A stretch of DNA of 64,000 bases from Betaproteobacteria bacterium (GTDB taxonomy: Bacteria; Pseudomonadota; Gammaproteobacteria; Burkholderiales; Casimicrobiaceae): the NCBI GenBank assembly GCA_016720425.1, contig JADKKQ010000010.1, positions 62,001 to 126,000 of the forward strand, given 5' to 3'. The notes beneath the pieces are model-generated. The model was given only the letters and a program-made list of their open reading frames with translations. It ran no database searches and had not been told where the DNA came from. This document shows, one piece after another, positions 53,117 through 62,226 of this stretch. The first letter of the stretch is position 1. Each line of letters starts with the position of its first letter. The translations under genes were made by a program, and so were the position numbers.

Positions 53117-55753
53117 TCAGACGCGGCGAAGCACCGACGCCCGCGCCCGACGCATCGCCTCGTCGGCGGCAAGCGCGCGGCCCGCGGCCGCGGCCGCGGC
53201 AAAGTCCGCGGCGCCCAGCGCCTCCTGCGCGCGCGCCATCCGCGGCCGCAGGAATGCGGCGTCGGCGGGGTCGCGCTGCAGCCCGGTCTGCGCGGCCAGC
53301 GCCTCGGCGGCGCCGAAGAGGCAGGCTGCCGTCTCCCAGTCTTCGCCCAGCGCGGCAAGGGCGGCGCACACTTCCAGCGCGCTTTGCGCCGCCGGCTTCG
53401 AACCGATCTCCTCGACGATCGCCAGCACCTCGCTCAGCATCGCGCGCGCCTCCTTGCCGGATCCGCAGTCGATCGACACCATCGCGAGATTGAGCAGGCC
53501 CATGGCGACGCTCAACCGGTCCCCCAGTTCGCGCGCCAGCGCCAGTGCGTCTCGCGACAGCAGCAGGGCGGTGTCGAGGCGCCCGTCCATCCGATGCAGC
53601 TGGGCGAGCGCGCTGGACGCGGCGAGGAGTTCCCGCTTGTCGCCGAGCCCGCGCGCGAGGTCCAGCGCCTCGTCGAGATGCCTCCGCGCGAGGTCGAAGT
53701 CGCCGGCACCGAGACCGGCCAGGCCCAGCGGTTGCAGCACCTTGGCCACCAGCGTCGTGTCGCCCATGCCGCGCGCGATGGCGGCCGCCTGGTCCAGGTG
53801 CCGTTGCGCGTCCGCGTAGCGACCCATCGAATGCGCGAACTGGCCGGCACCGAAGAGCCCGCGGTAACGGGCGAGATCGTGTTCCGGGCCACCCGCGCGC
53901 GCCAGCGCCTCGACCGTCAACCGGTAGCCGAGGGTGCCGAGGCCGCGATGGATCCAGTAACGACGCAGCGCTCGCACGAGGCGCAGGCCGAGCTCGGCAC
54001 CCCCGACCGCCCGATCGGCAGCCGCGTGCGCCGCGAGCAGGTTTTCGTGATCGACGTCGAGCCGGGCCATCCAACGCCCCTGCTCCGGCCCCGCCAGCTC
54101 GGGCTGCGCCGCCTCGGCGAACGCCAGGTAGAACGCGAGGTGCCGATCGCGGACCGACACCGCTTCGCCGGCCTCCTGCAGGCGCTCCTGCGCGTACTGG
54201 CGCACCGTTTCCAGCAGCCGGTAACGCTCGCCTTCGGCGTCCATCACCACCAGCGACTTTTCCACCAGCGCACTGAGGAGTTCCAGCACGTCGCCGGCGT
54301 CGATCCCGTCCCCCGCGCCGACGGACTCGGCGGCCTCGAGCGTCCAGCCGCCGGCAAAGATCGACAATCGCCGCAGCAACCTGCGCTCGGTCTCGGCGAG
54401 CAGGTCGACGCTCCAGTCGATCAGCACGCGCAGCGTCCGCTGCCGCGGCAGCACCGTTGCGTCGCCGGTGCGCAGCAGGCGGAAGCTGTCCTTGAGCCGG
54501 GCGGCGATGGTCTCCACCGGAATCGACCGCACGCGGGCCGCCGCGAGCTCGATCGCCAGCGGAATCCCGTCCAGCCGGTGGCAGATGTCGACCACGGCAG
54601 CGACGTTGCGCTCGTTCACCGCGAACGCGGGCTGCGCTGCCCGCGCCCGGTCGACGAACAGCCGCAGCGCGTCGTGGCGGGTCACCGCCTCCAGCGCCAG
54701 GCCGGCACCCGGCGCGGGTGCCGTCAATGCCGGCACCGGATAGACCGTCTCGCCGGCCACCCGCAGCGGCTCGCGGCTGGAGGCCAGGATGCGCAGCGCG
54801 GGCCCGGATTGCAGCAGCGCCTTGGCCAGCTCGGCGCACGCGTGCAGGACGTGCTCGCAGTTGTCGAGGAGCACCAGCATCGCGCGGTCCCCGACGAACT
54901 TGCGCAACGCGTCGACGACGGGCCTCCCCGCTTCTTCCTTGACGCCGAGCACCGATGCCAACGCCTGCGCCACCAGGCGCGGGTCGGTCAGCGCCGCCAG
55001 GTCGACGAACCACACGCCGTCCGGGTAGTCGTCGAGGACGTCGGCCGCGAGCTGCAGCGACAGGCGCGTCTTGCCGATCCCGCCGGCGCCGACCAGCGTC
55101 AACAGCCGATTCCCCGCCAGCAGCCGCTTCGCCTCGGCCATCTCGCGTTCGCGGCCGATGAAGGTGTTCAACTGCTGCCAGAGATTGTTCGGCGTCGCCG
55201 CCAGCGACCGCAGCGGCGGGAACTCGGTGGGCAGGCGCGCGTGGTCGAGCTGCCAGACGCGTTCGGGCCGGCTGAGATCGCGCAGGCGCACGGCTCCCAG
55301 GTCGCGCAGCGTGACGTCGGCCGGGAGGCGGTCGCGCACGAGCTCCGCCACGGCCTGCGAGAGCAGGATCTGGCCGCCGTGGGCGGCGCTCATGATCCGC
55401 GCCGCGCGGTTGACCTCGGGGCCGTAGAAATCCGCATCGCGGCGCTCGTGCGGTCCCGCGTGCAGGCCGCAGCGCACGCGCAGCCCCATGCCGGCGGTGG
55501 CCTCGGGATCGGACAGTGCCAGCTGCATCTGCACGACCGCGGCGAGCGCATCGTGGGGCCGCGCGAAGGCCGCGTGGACGCCGTCGCCGGTGGTCTTCAC
55601 CACGGTGCCCCCGTGCTGCTCGACCGCCGTTCGCGCCAGGGCGTCGTGGCAGGCGAGCGCGACGCGCATGCGCGCGGGCGACTCCTCCCACAGGCGCGTG
55701 CTGCCCTCGATGTCGGTGAAGAGGAACGTTGCCGCGGCGGACTCGCCCACCAA
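53117..55753 (-). CDS. Class III nucleotide cyclase fused to NB-ARC ATPase and TPR-like region
   Basis: 878 aa. The N-terminal cyclase domain (about 1-170) has the metal Asp residues in FLFTDIEGST (D14) and KTTGDGVHAAF (D57), and the YGPEVNRAARI motif, so it looks active. An NB-ARC/AAA-type ATPase follows: P-loop GAGGIGKT (222-229), LVLLDNCEHV, ILASSREPL, then GIPLAIELAAAR. The last 350 residues are helical repeats of TPR type. No DNA-binding domain follows. TTG at 55753 has GGAGG upstream; GTG at 55750 is the alternative. It stands alone on this strand. Confidence 0.9.
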   Translation of the reverse strand: MVGESAAATFLFTDIEGSTRLWEESPARMRVALACHDALARTAVEQHGGTVVKTTGDGVHAAFARPHDALAAVVQMQLALSDPEATAGMGLRVRCGLHAGPHERRDADFYGPEVNRAARIMSAAHGGQILLSQAVAELVRDRLPADVTLRDLGAVRLRDLSRPERVWQLDHARLPTEFPPLRSLAATPNNLWQQLNTFIGREREMAEAKRLLAGNRLLTLVGAGGIGKTRLSLQLAADVLDDYPDGVWFVDLAALTDPRLVAQALASVLGVKEEAGRPVVDALRKFVGDRAMLVLLDNCEHVLHACAELAKALLQSGPALRILASSREPLRVAGETVYPVPALTAPAPGAGLALEAVTRHDALRLFVDRARAAQPAFAVNERNVAAVVDICHRLDGIPLAIELAAARVRSIPVETIAARLKDSFRLLRTGDATVLPRQRTLRVLIDWSVDLLAETERRLLRRLSIFAGGWTLEAAESVGAGDGIDAGDVLELLSALVEKSLVVMDAEGERYRLLETVRQYAQERLQEAGEAVSVRDRHLAFYLAFAEAAQPELAGPEQGRWMARLDVDHENLLAAHAAADRAVGGAELGLRLVRALRRYWIHRGLGTLGYRLTVEALARAGGPEHDLARYRGLFGAGQFAHSMGRYADAQRHLDQAAAIARGMGDTTLVAKVLQPLGLAGLGAGDFDLARRHLDEALDLARGLGDKRELLAASSALAQLHRMDGRLDTALLLSRDALALARELGDRLSVAMGLLNLAMVSIDCGSGKEARAMLSEVLAIVEEIGSKPAAQSALEVCAALAALGEDWETAACLFGAAEALAAQTGLQRDPADAAFLRPRMARAQEALGAADFAAAAAAGRALAADEAMRRARASVLRRV

Positions 55754-55844
55754 GGTGATGCCTCCGGTCGCGAAGCGTTATGGCGCGCCGCGCGCCGATC
55801 CCCGCGGATCGCGACCGCGGTCGGTCAGGCGACGCGGTTTCGCG

Positions 55845-56387
55845 TCATTCGGTCGTCAGCAGGCGCGTGATCTTCGCGAACGAGAACAGGCCGCGCAGGT
55901 GCTCGCCGCCTTCGTCGCGGCGCTCGACGACCGCGATGTGGGTCCGCCCGCTCCTGCGGAACGCGTCCAGGATCATCGCGACGCTGGCCTTTTCGACCTC
56001 GCCGATGTCGGTCACCCGCCACTGCTCGATGGGTTCCATGATGTCGCGGACCAGCACGTCCTCACGCGAATTGCCGCGACCTATCCCGCCGACCGACTGC
56101 ATGTGGCGCAGCGGCTTCTCGCCCTGGATGTCGTAGGCGGTGATCATGCCCAGCACCTTCTGCCCGTCACGGTCGAGGACGAACGCCGACCGCACGCCGG
56201 CGTGCTTCATGTGCTCCAGCGCCGCGTCGATCGAGCTGTGCTCCCGGACGCTGATCGCCGAGCGCTCGCGAAAATCGGTCATCACCTTGCGCGCGTCGTC
56301 GGTCGCGGCGACGCGCCACGGGTCGTTCCCCGGCGAAGCGAGGGTGCGGCCGGCCAACGGCCTGAGTTCAACGGAGCGCGCGGGCAT
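55845..56387 (-). CDS. CBS-domain protein
   Basis: 180 aa with two CBS domains (about 35-95 and 110-178: AISVREHSSIDAALEHM, AFVLDRDGQKVLGMITAYDI, then EKASVAMILDAFRRSGRTHIA). CBS pairs bind adenosine nucleotides and act as energy sensors. No enzymatic domain is attached. AGGAGG precedes the ATG at 56387. It lies 91 bp upstream of the cyclase gene on the same strand and may be co-transcribed. Confidence 0.88.
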   Translation of the reverse strand: MPARSVELRPLAGRTLASPGNDPWRVAATDDARKVMTDFRERSAISVREHSSIDAALEHMKHAGVRSAFVLDRDGQKVLGMITAYDIQGEKPLRHMQSVGGIGRGNSREDVLVRDIMEPIEQWRVTDIGEVEKASVAMILDAFRRSGRTHIAVVERRDEGGEHLRGLFSFAKITRLLTTE

Positions 56388-56483
56388 CGAGTTCCTCCTG
56401 CCGAATGACGGGATGCATCGATTATAGGTCATCCGCGCCGGGCACCGCGCTGCCGTTTCCGCCGCGCCCGCGCCGCGACGGCA

Positions 56484-57125
56484 TCAGTCGTCGCGCGGGT
56501 TCGGCGCGTCGATCCGGCGTCGCGTCACGTCCCCGGCGCTGCGCTGCTCGATGGCGTCGGCCAGCGCCTGGAATTGACGGGCGATGTTCCGCTCGACGGC
56601 CAGCTGCTCGAGCGGCCCGAACAGCGCCCAGCCGGTGGCCACCCGCCCCTGGTATTCGAGACGCACCCCGCTTCCGGTCGGCGTCAGCCGATAGTCGCTC
56701 TCCAGTGTCGGGAAGCTGCCGGCGATCGCCCGCGACCGCAGCCGCGTCGGCGCGATTTCGGTGATCTCGAAGGTCACGTCGAGCGGCATGCGCAGCAGCC
56801 ACAGCGTCGCGTCGCCCGACTGCTCGACGATGACCGTCGCGCCGCGGCGGGCCGACACCCGGCTGACGCGCAGGTCGGGGATGAAGTCCACGTAGCGTTC
56901 GTAGTCGGCGAGGACGCGCCAGGCGGTGGCACCATCGGCGTCGAGCTGCGCGCTCGCCTCGATGTCGATGCGGTCGCCGCGGCGCTGTACGCCGATGCTG
57001 ATCGTAGCCGCGTCTGCAGGCGTCGCGACCGCGACCAGCGACGCGAGGGCCAACGCAATGGCCAGCATCGCGAGCTCGGTCGACCCGGTCGACGCGGATT
57101 GCGGAAGGTGTGGTGTGCTCGTCAT
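56484..57125 (-). CDS. Exported SRPBCC/START-like lipid- or ligand-binding protein
   Basis: 213 aa with a signal peptide (hydrophobic 19-35, ending ADA). The mature part has the polyketide cyclase/START-like fold: ATAWRVLADYERYVDFIPDLRVSRV, then GSGVRLEYQGRVATGWALFGPLEQLAVERN. These proteins bind hydrophobic ligands. Location is periplasmic. It is 96 bp upstream of the CBS gene on the same strand. Confidence 0.85.
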   Translation of the reverse strand: MTSTPHLPQSASTGSTELAMLAIALALASLVAVATPADAATISIGVQRRGDRIDIEASAQLDADGATAWRVLADYERYVDFIPDLRVSRVSARRGATVIVEQSGDATLWLLRMPLDVTFEITEIAPTRLRSRAIAGSFPTLESDYRLTPTGSGVRLEYQGRVATGWALFGPLEQLAVERNIARQFQALADAIEQRSAGDVTRRRIDAPNPRDD

Positions 57126-57838
57126 CGCATCGTCCCGCGCTCGTCATGCCCGGCCCCGGCTGCAGAGCCTGAGCCATGGCCGATCGGTGGCGCCGTCTCG
57201 GGCCGGTGCATCCGGCGCGGCACGGTTTCCCTTGCGAGTTCAACAGCTGCGACCGGCCTTTGTTCCCGCCGCGCCAACGACGCGTTCGACGTTCGATGCG
57301 GAAACCCGAGACGCTTGCAACTCGTTGCATCCCGGCGTAATCTGAGCTTGCAGGTGAAGTGGTTGGTGGGGCGGCGACTGCGGGTGCGATCGAGAGCAAG
57401 GCGCTGCGGGTTGGCTGACCGAAGTGTGGTCGATCCGCAATTCGTCGCGGTATCGCAAACGCAGCAAGCCGTGGACGTTGTAGCACACAACGCGCGAGGA
57501 GGTTCTCTATCGATGACAATAATTACAGGTCGACCTCGACGCCGGTAACCCACTGCCGGCACACGTCGCGGTGACGCGACGAAATGAAGCCACAGCGATG
57601 TGGCGAGCCTGTGAAGCCCCGCGGTTCTCGTGGGGCTTCGCTCGCATTGCCGGGCGGTCCGGCGGCGGCGGCGGGGCAGGGGCCAGGCGGTTGGGTCGCC
57701 CGGGGGGGGCGCCGGCGGGTCGGGGGGGGGGGGGGCGCTCTGGGCGAGAGAGCGCGCAGCGACCCCCCGTCGGGCGGGCTCCTTGCCACGTCGCTGCGCG
57801 CCCTCCCCCTGCACCCTCCCGAAGCTCCAGCGCCCGAC
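57126..57838. other. Long gap with a hairpin and a G-rich tract
   Basis: 713 bp between the SRPBCC gene and the preferred start of the pyrophosphatase-like gene. It holds a perfect 8-bp stem (GAAGCCCC 57613-57620, GGGGCTTC 57632-57639) and a G-rich tract from about 57660 to 57735 ending in 14 consecutive G. Short ORFs on both strands look spurious. An in-frame extension from 57584 runs through the G tract but encodes low-complexity sequence. Confidence 0.55.
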
Positions 57839-58321
57839 GTGGGACCGACGCACCCCGCGGCACCCGAAGTCGAGGTCGTGATCGAGATTCCGCGCGGCAG
57901 CTTTCTCAAGCGCGGATCCGTCGGCCACATCGACTTCGTCTCCCCGTTGCCCTGTCCGTTCAACTACGGCTCGGTGCCGCGCTACCTGGGGCAGGAAGGC
58001 GATCTGCTGGACGCGGTGGTGCTCGGGCCACGGTTGCCGGTCGGCACCCGGTTGACCGTGCGGGCCTGGGGTGCGGTCATCCTCACCGACCGTGGCATGA
58101 CCGACGACAAGCTCATCTGCAGCCGCACCGCGGTCGATGCGGCCGAGCAACGGCGGATCCTGCGCTTCTTTCACTTCTACGCCCGGTGCAAGGCGCTGCT
58201 CAACCTGTGGCGTCGCCGCCCGGGGCGCAACGCCTGCGATGGCTGGTGCGCGGCCGGCGCGGCGCTCGCGCGCGCCCGACCGCGAGGCGACGCCTGGGCG
58301 GGACCGGCCGTCGAATTCTGA
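57839..58321 (+). CDS. Divergent family I inorganic pyrophosphatase-like protein
   Basis: About 160 aa from a GTG at 57839. It resembles soluble inorganic pyrophosphatases: EVVIEIPRGSFLKRG, PFNYGSVPRYLGQEGDLLDAVVLG, LTDRGMTDDKL and ILRFFHFYARCKALLN. The usual KYE is KRG, the DGDPLD box is EGDLLD, and the region around Arg43 is shortened, so activity is doubtful. An ATG at 57584 would add 85 low-complexity residues encoded across a 14-G run. The start is therefore uncertain. Neighbours give no hint. Confidence 0.78.
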   Translation: MGPTHPAAPEVEVVIEIPRGSFLKRGSVGHIDFVSPLPCPFNYGSVPRYLGQEGDLLDAVVLGPRLPVGTRLTVRAWGAVILTDRGMTDDKLICSRTAVDAAEQRRILRFFHFYARCKALLNLWRRRPGRNACDGWCAAGAALARARPRGDAWAGPAVEF

Positions 58322-58438
58322 GGGATGTCGCCGCTGCGGGTCGGAGAATCGCTCCACCCGCGCGTCGAACGGTGGATGCCGCGCCGACTCGCGCCCGACG
58401 CGACGGTCACCGGGACCGCCCGGGCAACGGGCAGTCCG

Positions 58439-58684
58439 CTAAGTCGTCGGCTTGGCCTTGCGACCCGGGGCCAGAGGCGGGACATAACCCGATACGCGGC
58501 ACTGCCAGGCGTCGATCCTCTTGCCGTTTTCGAACCGGGTCAGGTTGCACATGATGACTTCCCCGGTCGCCGTCAGGTCGGCGAGCCGCTGGCGCACCGT
58601 CGCAAGCGGCACGCCGGTTTCCTTGGCGATCTCCAGATCGAGTCGCTGACCGTATTTCTTCAGGCACTGCAGGGTTTCGATCAT
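58439..58684 (-). CDS. Small winged-helix protein, 81 aa
   Basis: MIETLQCLKKYGQRLDLEIA begins a helix-turn-helix in which ETGVPLATVRQRLADLTATG looks like the recognition region, followed by a beta-wing (EVIMCNLTRFENGKRI). It probably binds DNA. The C-terminus is basic. There is no close Shine-Dalgarno. It is convergent with the pyrophosphatase-like gene. Targets are unknown. Confidence 0.75.
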   Translation of the reverse strand: MIETLQCLKKYGQRLDLEIAKETGVPLATVRQRLADLTATGEVIMCNLTRFENGKRIDAWQCRVSGYVPPLAPGRKAKPTT

Positions 58685-58858
58685 GGCTACGTGTCCTTCG
58701 CAAGGACCGGTAGTCTAACAGCGCTCCGATTGCGTCGGTTCGGAATTCGCTTTTCGACGGAGCGGCCGAACCCGATCGCGCGGTCGAACTTGCGGACCAA
58801 GGCGGCGCGGCCGGTGCAGGCGGTCACCGCCCTCCCGCCCCCGCCGGGCGAGCCGGCG

Positions 58859-60322
58859 TCAGAAGTCGTGCTTCAGGATCTCGGTGGTGCGCCGACAGAG
58901 TTCGCGACCGTAGTCGGTCCACAGCCCCTGGCCCCAGTAGCGGTAGCAGCTCGTCTGCGAGGCGAGCAGGTGCAGCAGCGCATTGCGGTAGCGCGTCTCC
59001 TTCGTCGGGCGGCCCGGTGCGAGCACGACCTGGTGGAACAGCGCGCTGGCCTCCTCCATCGGGCCCAGCACGTTGTCGTAGCCCCGCACCCAGGACAGGT
59101 TGCCGGTCCAGCTGCCGCCCTCCATGTGGAAGCGGCCGTCTTCACGCCCCAGTTCGGCGACGACTTCACGCAGCCGATCCGACCCCTCACCGGGGCTCAT
59201 CCGTGCCCAGATCCGATGCTGGAACAGCGGCTGGACCTCGGGCAGCATGTCGTCGCTCACGCCGGCCGCGCGGAGGTGCTCGAGGTACTCGGTGCCGTTG
59301 ACCAGCGGCACCGCGGATCCCGACGCTTCGCGGACGACCTCGAAGTACTTGCCCGGGAACTCGTTCATCATCACCCCGCCGTTCTCGCCGTCGGCGACCT
59401 GGGTGACGAGCGGCGGCACCTCGATCCCGCCCAGGAGCTGCCGCGACAGCCCTTTCGCCTCGTAGTACGGCTGCATCTGCGCGACGAGCTTGGTGTCCGA
59501 CCCCTGCGTCTTGACGAGCGCGACGATGCTGGCGGTCTCGCCCGCGGCATTGCGACAGACGAGCCGGTGCGGCAGGTGCGGCCGCCGCGGCGCCGCGCCG
59601 GTCGCCGGCTCCTCGACGGTGTGCTCCTGCACCAGGATCCAGCGGTACCCGCAATCGACCAGCGTGCGGACGAACTCGTAGGCGACGTCGGGGTGGTTGG
59701 GCAGCGCCATCTCGGAGGGTGAGAAGCCGCGGACACGGGCGAGCGCCTCGAGCCCGAACAGCGCGGCGAAGTGGTGCTGCCACGCCCGCACGTGCAGCCG
59801 GTAGTCCTGCACCGGCGTCGACGGCGCGACAGCGTGACCCCAGGGCGCGCCCAGCCACTCGACCGCGCGGCGGTGGCGCGCGTCGCAGGTGATCGTCCGC
59901 AGCCGGTCGAGCACGTCGGCGGCGCCCGCAAGCTCGAGCCCCCAGAGCAGCGTTCCGGAGTACTCCAGCATCACCCGCGGCGCCTTGCCCTCGCCGAGGA
60001 GCTCGGGGACGAAGTCGCCCATCCGCGCATAGCAGCGGCGGAACGCCGGTGCGTTGTGGTTGTCGCCGATTCCCGGGTGCGCCTCCATCGCCTGCAGGTT
60101 CCCGATCAGCGCTGCGCTGCGGAGGTCGTCGCCCCCCGCCGGAATCAGCGGCTGATGCATGTGCAGCGCGATCGCGCAGCCGGCGCGGATGCGGTCGAAC
60201 GCGATGCCGCTCCCGCCGAGGAAGACCGGCGCATCGCGAGCTTGCGCGATCGCCGCGGCGACGACGTCCTCGGCACCGCAGAAGTTGGGCAGGCCGTCGC
60301 GGCTTGCGGGCAACGTGGTCAT
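58859..60322 (-). CDS. Glycoside hydrolase family 57 protein
   Basis: 487 aa. The GH57 opening motif is CAIALHMHQPLIPAGG. Later motifs include GFSPSEMALPNHPDVAYEFV, VADGENGGVMMNEFPGKYFE and WGQGLWTDYGRELC. GH57 enzymes act on alpha-glucans (amylase, branching enzyme or glucanotransferase); which applies is not clear. It lies 37 bp after glgA, so a role in glycogen synthesis or turnover is likely. ATG at 60322 is used. Confidence 0.88.
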   Translation of the reverse strand: MTTLPASRDGLPNFCGAEDVVAAAIAQARDAPVFLGGSGIAFDRIRAGCAIALHMHQPLIPAGGDDLRSAALIGNLQAMEAHPGIGDNHNAPAFRRCYARMGDFVPELLGEGKAPRVMLEYSGTLLWGLELAGAADVLDRLRTITCDARHRRAVEWLGAPWGHAVAPSTPVQDYRLHVRAWQHHFAALFGLEALARVRGFSPSEMALPNHPDVAYEFVRTLVDCGYRWILVQEHTVEEPATGAAPRRPHLPHRLVCRNAAGETASIVALVKTQGSDTKLVAQMQPYYEAKGLSRQLLGGIEVPPLVTQVADGENGGVMMNEFPGKYFEVVREASGSAVPLVNGTEYLEHLRAAGVSDDMLPEVQPLFQHRIWARMSPGEGSDRLREVVAELGREDGRFHMEGGSWTGNLSWVRGYDNVLGPMEEASALFHQVVLAPGRPTKETRYRNALLHLLASQTSCYRYWGQGLWTDYGRELCRRTTEILKHDF

Positions 60323-60359
60323 CGGTGCGTCTCCGTGAACGTTCGGCCGGCTTGGCGCG

Positions 60360-61832
60360 TCAACGGTGCCGGATGAAGTCGTAGACGTCGAGATAGGACT
60401 GCGCGGGCAGCCGCCACGAGTAGTCGCAGCGCATCCCCTGCGCCTGCAGCTCGCGGAAGAGCGCCGGAGCCTCGCGCCAGAGCCCCAGCGCGCGGCGCAG
60501 CGCCGACTCGATGCCCTCGTGGTCGGCGTGCTCGAACACGAAGCCATTGCGCTGACTCTGCGGCCGCAGCGAGTGGTCCCAGTCGAAGACGGTGTCGGCG
60601 AGACCGCCGCAGGCGCGGACGATCGGCACCGTGCCGTAGCGCAGCGCGATCATCTGCGCGAGGCCGCAGGGCTCCCACAGGCTGGGCATGACCACGAAGT
60701 CGGCGCCCGCGTAGATCAGGTGCGCGAGGTTCTCGTCGAAGCCGATCTCGAGGTGGCAGTCGGGGTTGTCGTTCAGCTCCTGCTTGAGGTGCCTGAAGTC
60801 GGCGTCGATCGCGCGCTCGGACCCCGAGCCCAGCAGCACGAACTGCGCGTCGTTGGCGAGGGCCCAGAACAGCGTGTGCCGGATGAGGTGCAGGCCCTTC
60901 TGCGGATCGAGCCGGCCCACGTACGCGAGGATCGGCCGCCCCGCGTCGCGCAGCAGCAGTCGCTCGCGCAGCGCCTGTGTGTTGCCCTCCTTGGCGGCGA
61001 CCGTGTCGGCATTGAACGGCACCGGAATCAGCGGGTCGATCTCCGGATTCCACATCGCGTAGTCGATGCCGTTGATGATGCCGCCGAACTTGCGCTGCTG
61101 CTCGTGCAGCGGGTGGCCGAGGCCGCAGCCCTGGTCGGTGTGCCGCGCCTCCCACGCGTGGTGCGGCGACACGGTGGTGACGAAGTTGGCGTACAGCAGC
61201 GCGCCCTTGGTGAAGTTGATCGCGTCGGGATCCTGCTCGTCGCCCATCCGGTCGCGCGCGCCGTAGTACTCCGGCCGGCCGAGTCCGGTCGCCCACAGCA
61301 GGTCGGGCCCGACGACACCCTGGTGCCGGAAGTTGTGGATCGTGTGGCAGACGCGCTGGTCGCCCATCCCCAGGCCGGCGTAGATCTCGTAGAGCAGCAC
61401 CGGCACCAGCGCCGTCTGCCAGTCGTGGGTGTGGATGACGTCGGGCTTCTTGCCGGTCACCCACATGAACTCGAGCGCTGCCCGGCTGAAGAAGGCGAAC
61501 CGCTGCGCCTCGTCGGAAAAGCCGTAGTAGGCACCGCGGTCGAAGAAGTGCTGGAAGCTGTGGGGCTCGATGAAAAAGCACTTGAGGCCGTGGACGAACC
61601 CGAACCAGACGGTGCAGCGGATGCGCCCGCCGTCCCATGGCACCCAGAGGTTCTCGTAGGTCACCTGCAGACCCCAGATCTGGTCGTAGCGCATGCAGTC
61701 GTACTTGGGCAACACCACCTCGACCGAGTGGCCGCGGAGCTGGAGTTCGCGGCAGAGGCCGAACACCACGTCGGCGAGGCCGCCGACCTTCGCCACCGGA
61801 GCGCACTCCGAAGCGATCATCACGACGTACAT
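60360..61832 (-). CDS. glgA: Glycogen synthase
   Basis: ADP-glucose-dependent glycosyltransferase (GT5) that extends glycogen. The 490-aa protein has the substrate-binding motif KVGGLADVV near the N-terminus, IHTHDWQTALVP, NGIDYAMWNPEIDPLIP and the C-terminal MPSLWEPCGLAQMIALRYGTVPIV. Length is typical. It is the first gene of a two-gene unit with GH57; glgB, glgC and glgP are not in view. Confidence 0.96.
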   Translation of the reverse strand: MYVVMIASECAPVAKVGGLADVVFGLCRELQLRGHSVEVVLPKYDCMRYDQIWGLQVTYENLWVPWDGGRIRCTVWFGFVHGLKCFFIEPHSFQHFFDRGAYYGFSDEAQRFAFFSRAALEFMWVTGKKPDVIHTHDWQTALVPVLLYEIYAGLGMGDQRVCHTIHNFRHQGVVGPDLLWATGLGRPEYYGARDRMGDEQDPDAINFTKGALLYANFVTTVSPHHAWEARHTDQGCGLGHPLHEQQRKFGGIINGIDYAMWNPEIDPLIPVPFNADTVAAKEGNTQALRERLLLRDAGRPILAYVGRLDPQKGLHLIRHTLFWALANDAQFVLLGSGSERAIDADFRHLKQELNDNPDCHLEIGFDENLAHLIYAGADFVVMPSLWEPCGLAQMIALRYGTVPIVRACGGLADTVFDWDHSLRPQSQRNGFVFEHADHEGIESALRRALGLWREAPALFRELQAQGMRCDYSWRLPAQSYLDVYDFIRHR

Positions 61833-61896
61833 GCTGCGTATCCTTTCGGGCGAGCGTGGAACGACCTCGAATTCTACAGGCGCCGCGAGGTGGGGC

Positions 61897-62226
61897 TCAC
61901 AGCCAGCCGAGATTGCGGGAAAGCACGTACACGACGGTACCGGTCAATATGCTGAGCAGCGCGTTCCGCCTCCACCACTGCAGCAGCATCACCAGCGCTG
62001 CTGCCAGCAACTCCGGCCCGGGCCCTGCCGCATGCGCACTGGCGGCGCCTGCGATCGAATGCAGCAGCAGGATCGTCATGATGGCCAGCGGCAGGAACCG
62101 ACCCAGGCGCGGCACCATCGGATGCCGCTTCAGCCATTCGGCGGCCACGAATGGAAGGGCGCGCAGGCCGAACGTGACCAGCCCCATGGCCGCGATCACG
62201 CCCAACGCGTACCCGCTGTCAATCAT
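61897..62226 (-). CDS. azlD: Branched-chain amino acid export protein AzlD
   Basis: 109-aa membrane protein with about four hydrophobic segments, the small partner of AzlC. Patterns VTFGLRALPF and FLPLAIMTILLLHSI are family-like. It overlaps azlC by 8 bp, consistent with coupled translation of a two-component exporter. Confidence 0.9.
   Translation of the reverse strand: MIDSGYALGVIAAMGLVTFGLRALPFVAAEWLKRHPMVPRLGRFLPLAIMTILLLHSIAGAASAHAAGPGPELLAAALVMLLQWWRRNALLSILTGTVVYVLSRNLGWL

Noticed and set aside
57240..57488. Minus-strand ORF starting MCYNVHGLLRLRYRDE in the long gap
   Set aside because: The start faintly recalls endonuclease/phosphatase or transposase fragments, but the rest is Pro/His-rich and no frame continues the similarity.
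57584..57838. N-terminal extension of the pyrophosphatase-like protein
   Set aside because: It encodes Gly/Arg/Pro low-complexity sequence through a 14-G run; the family homology starts after it. It is kept only as an alternative start.
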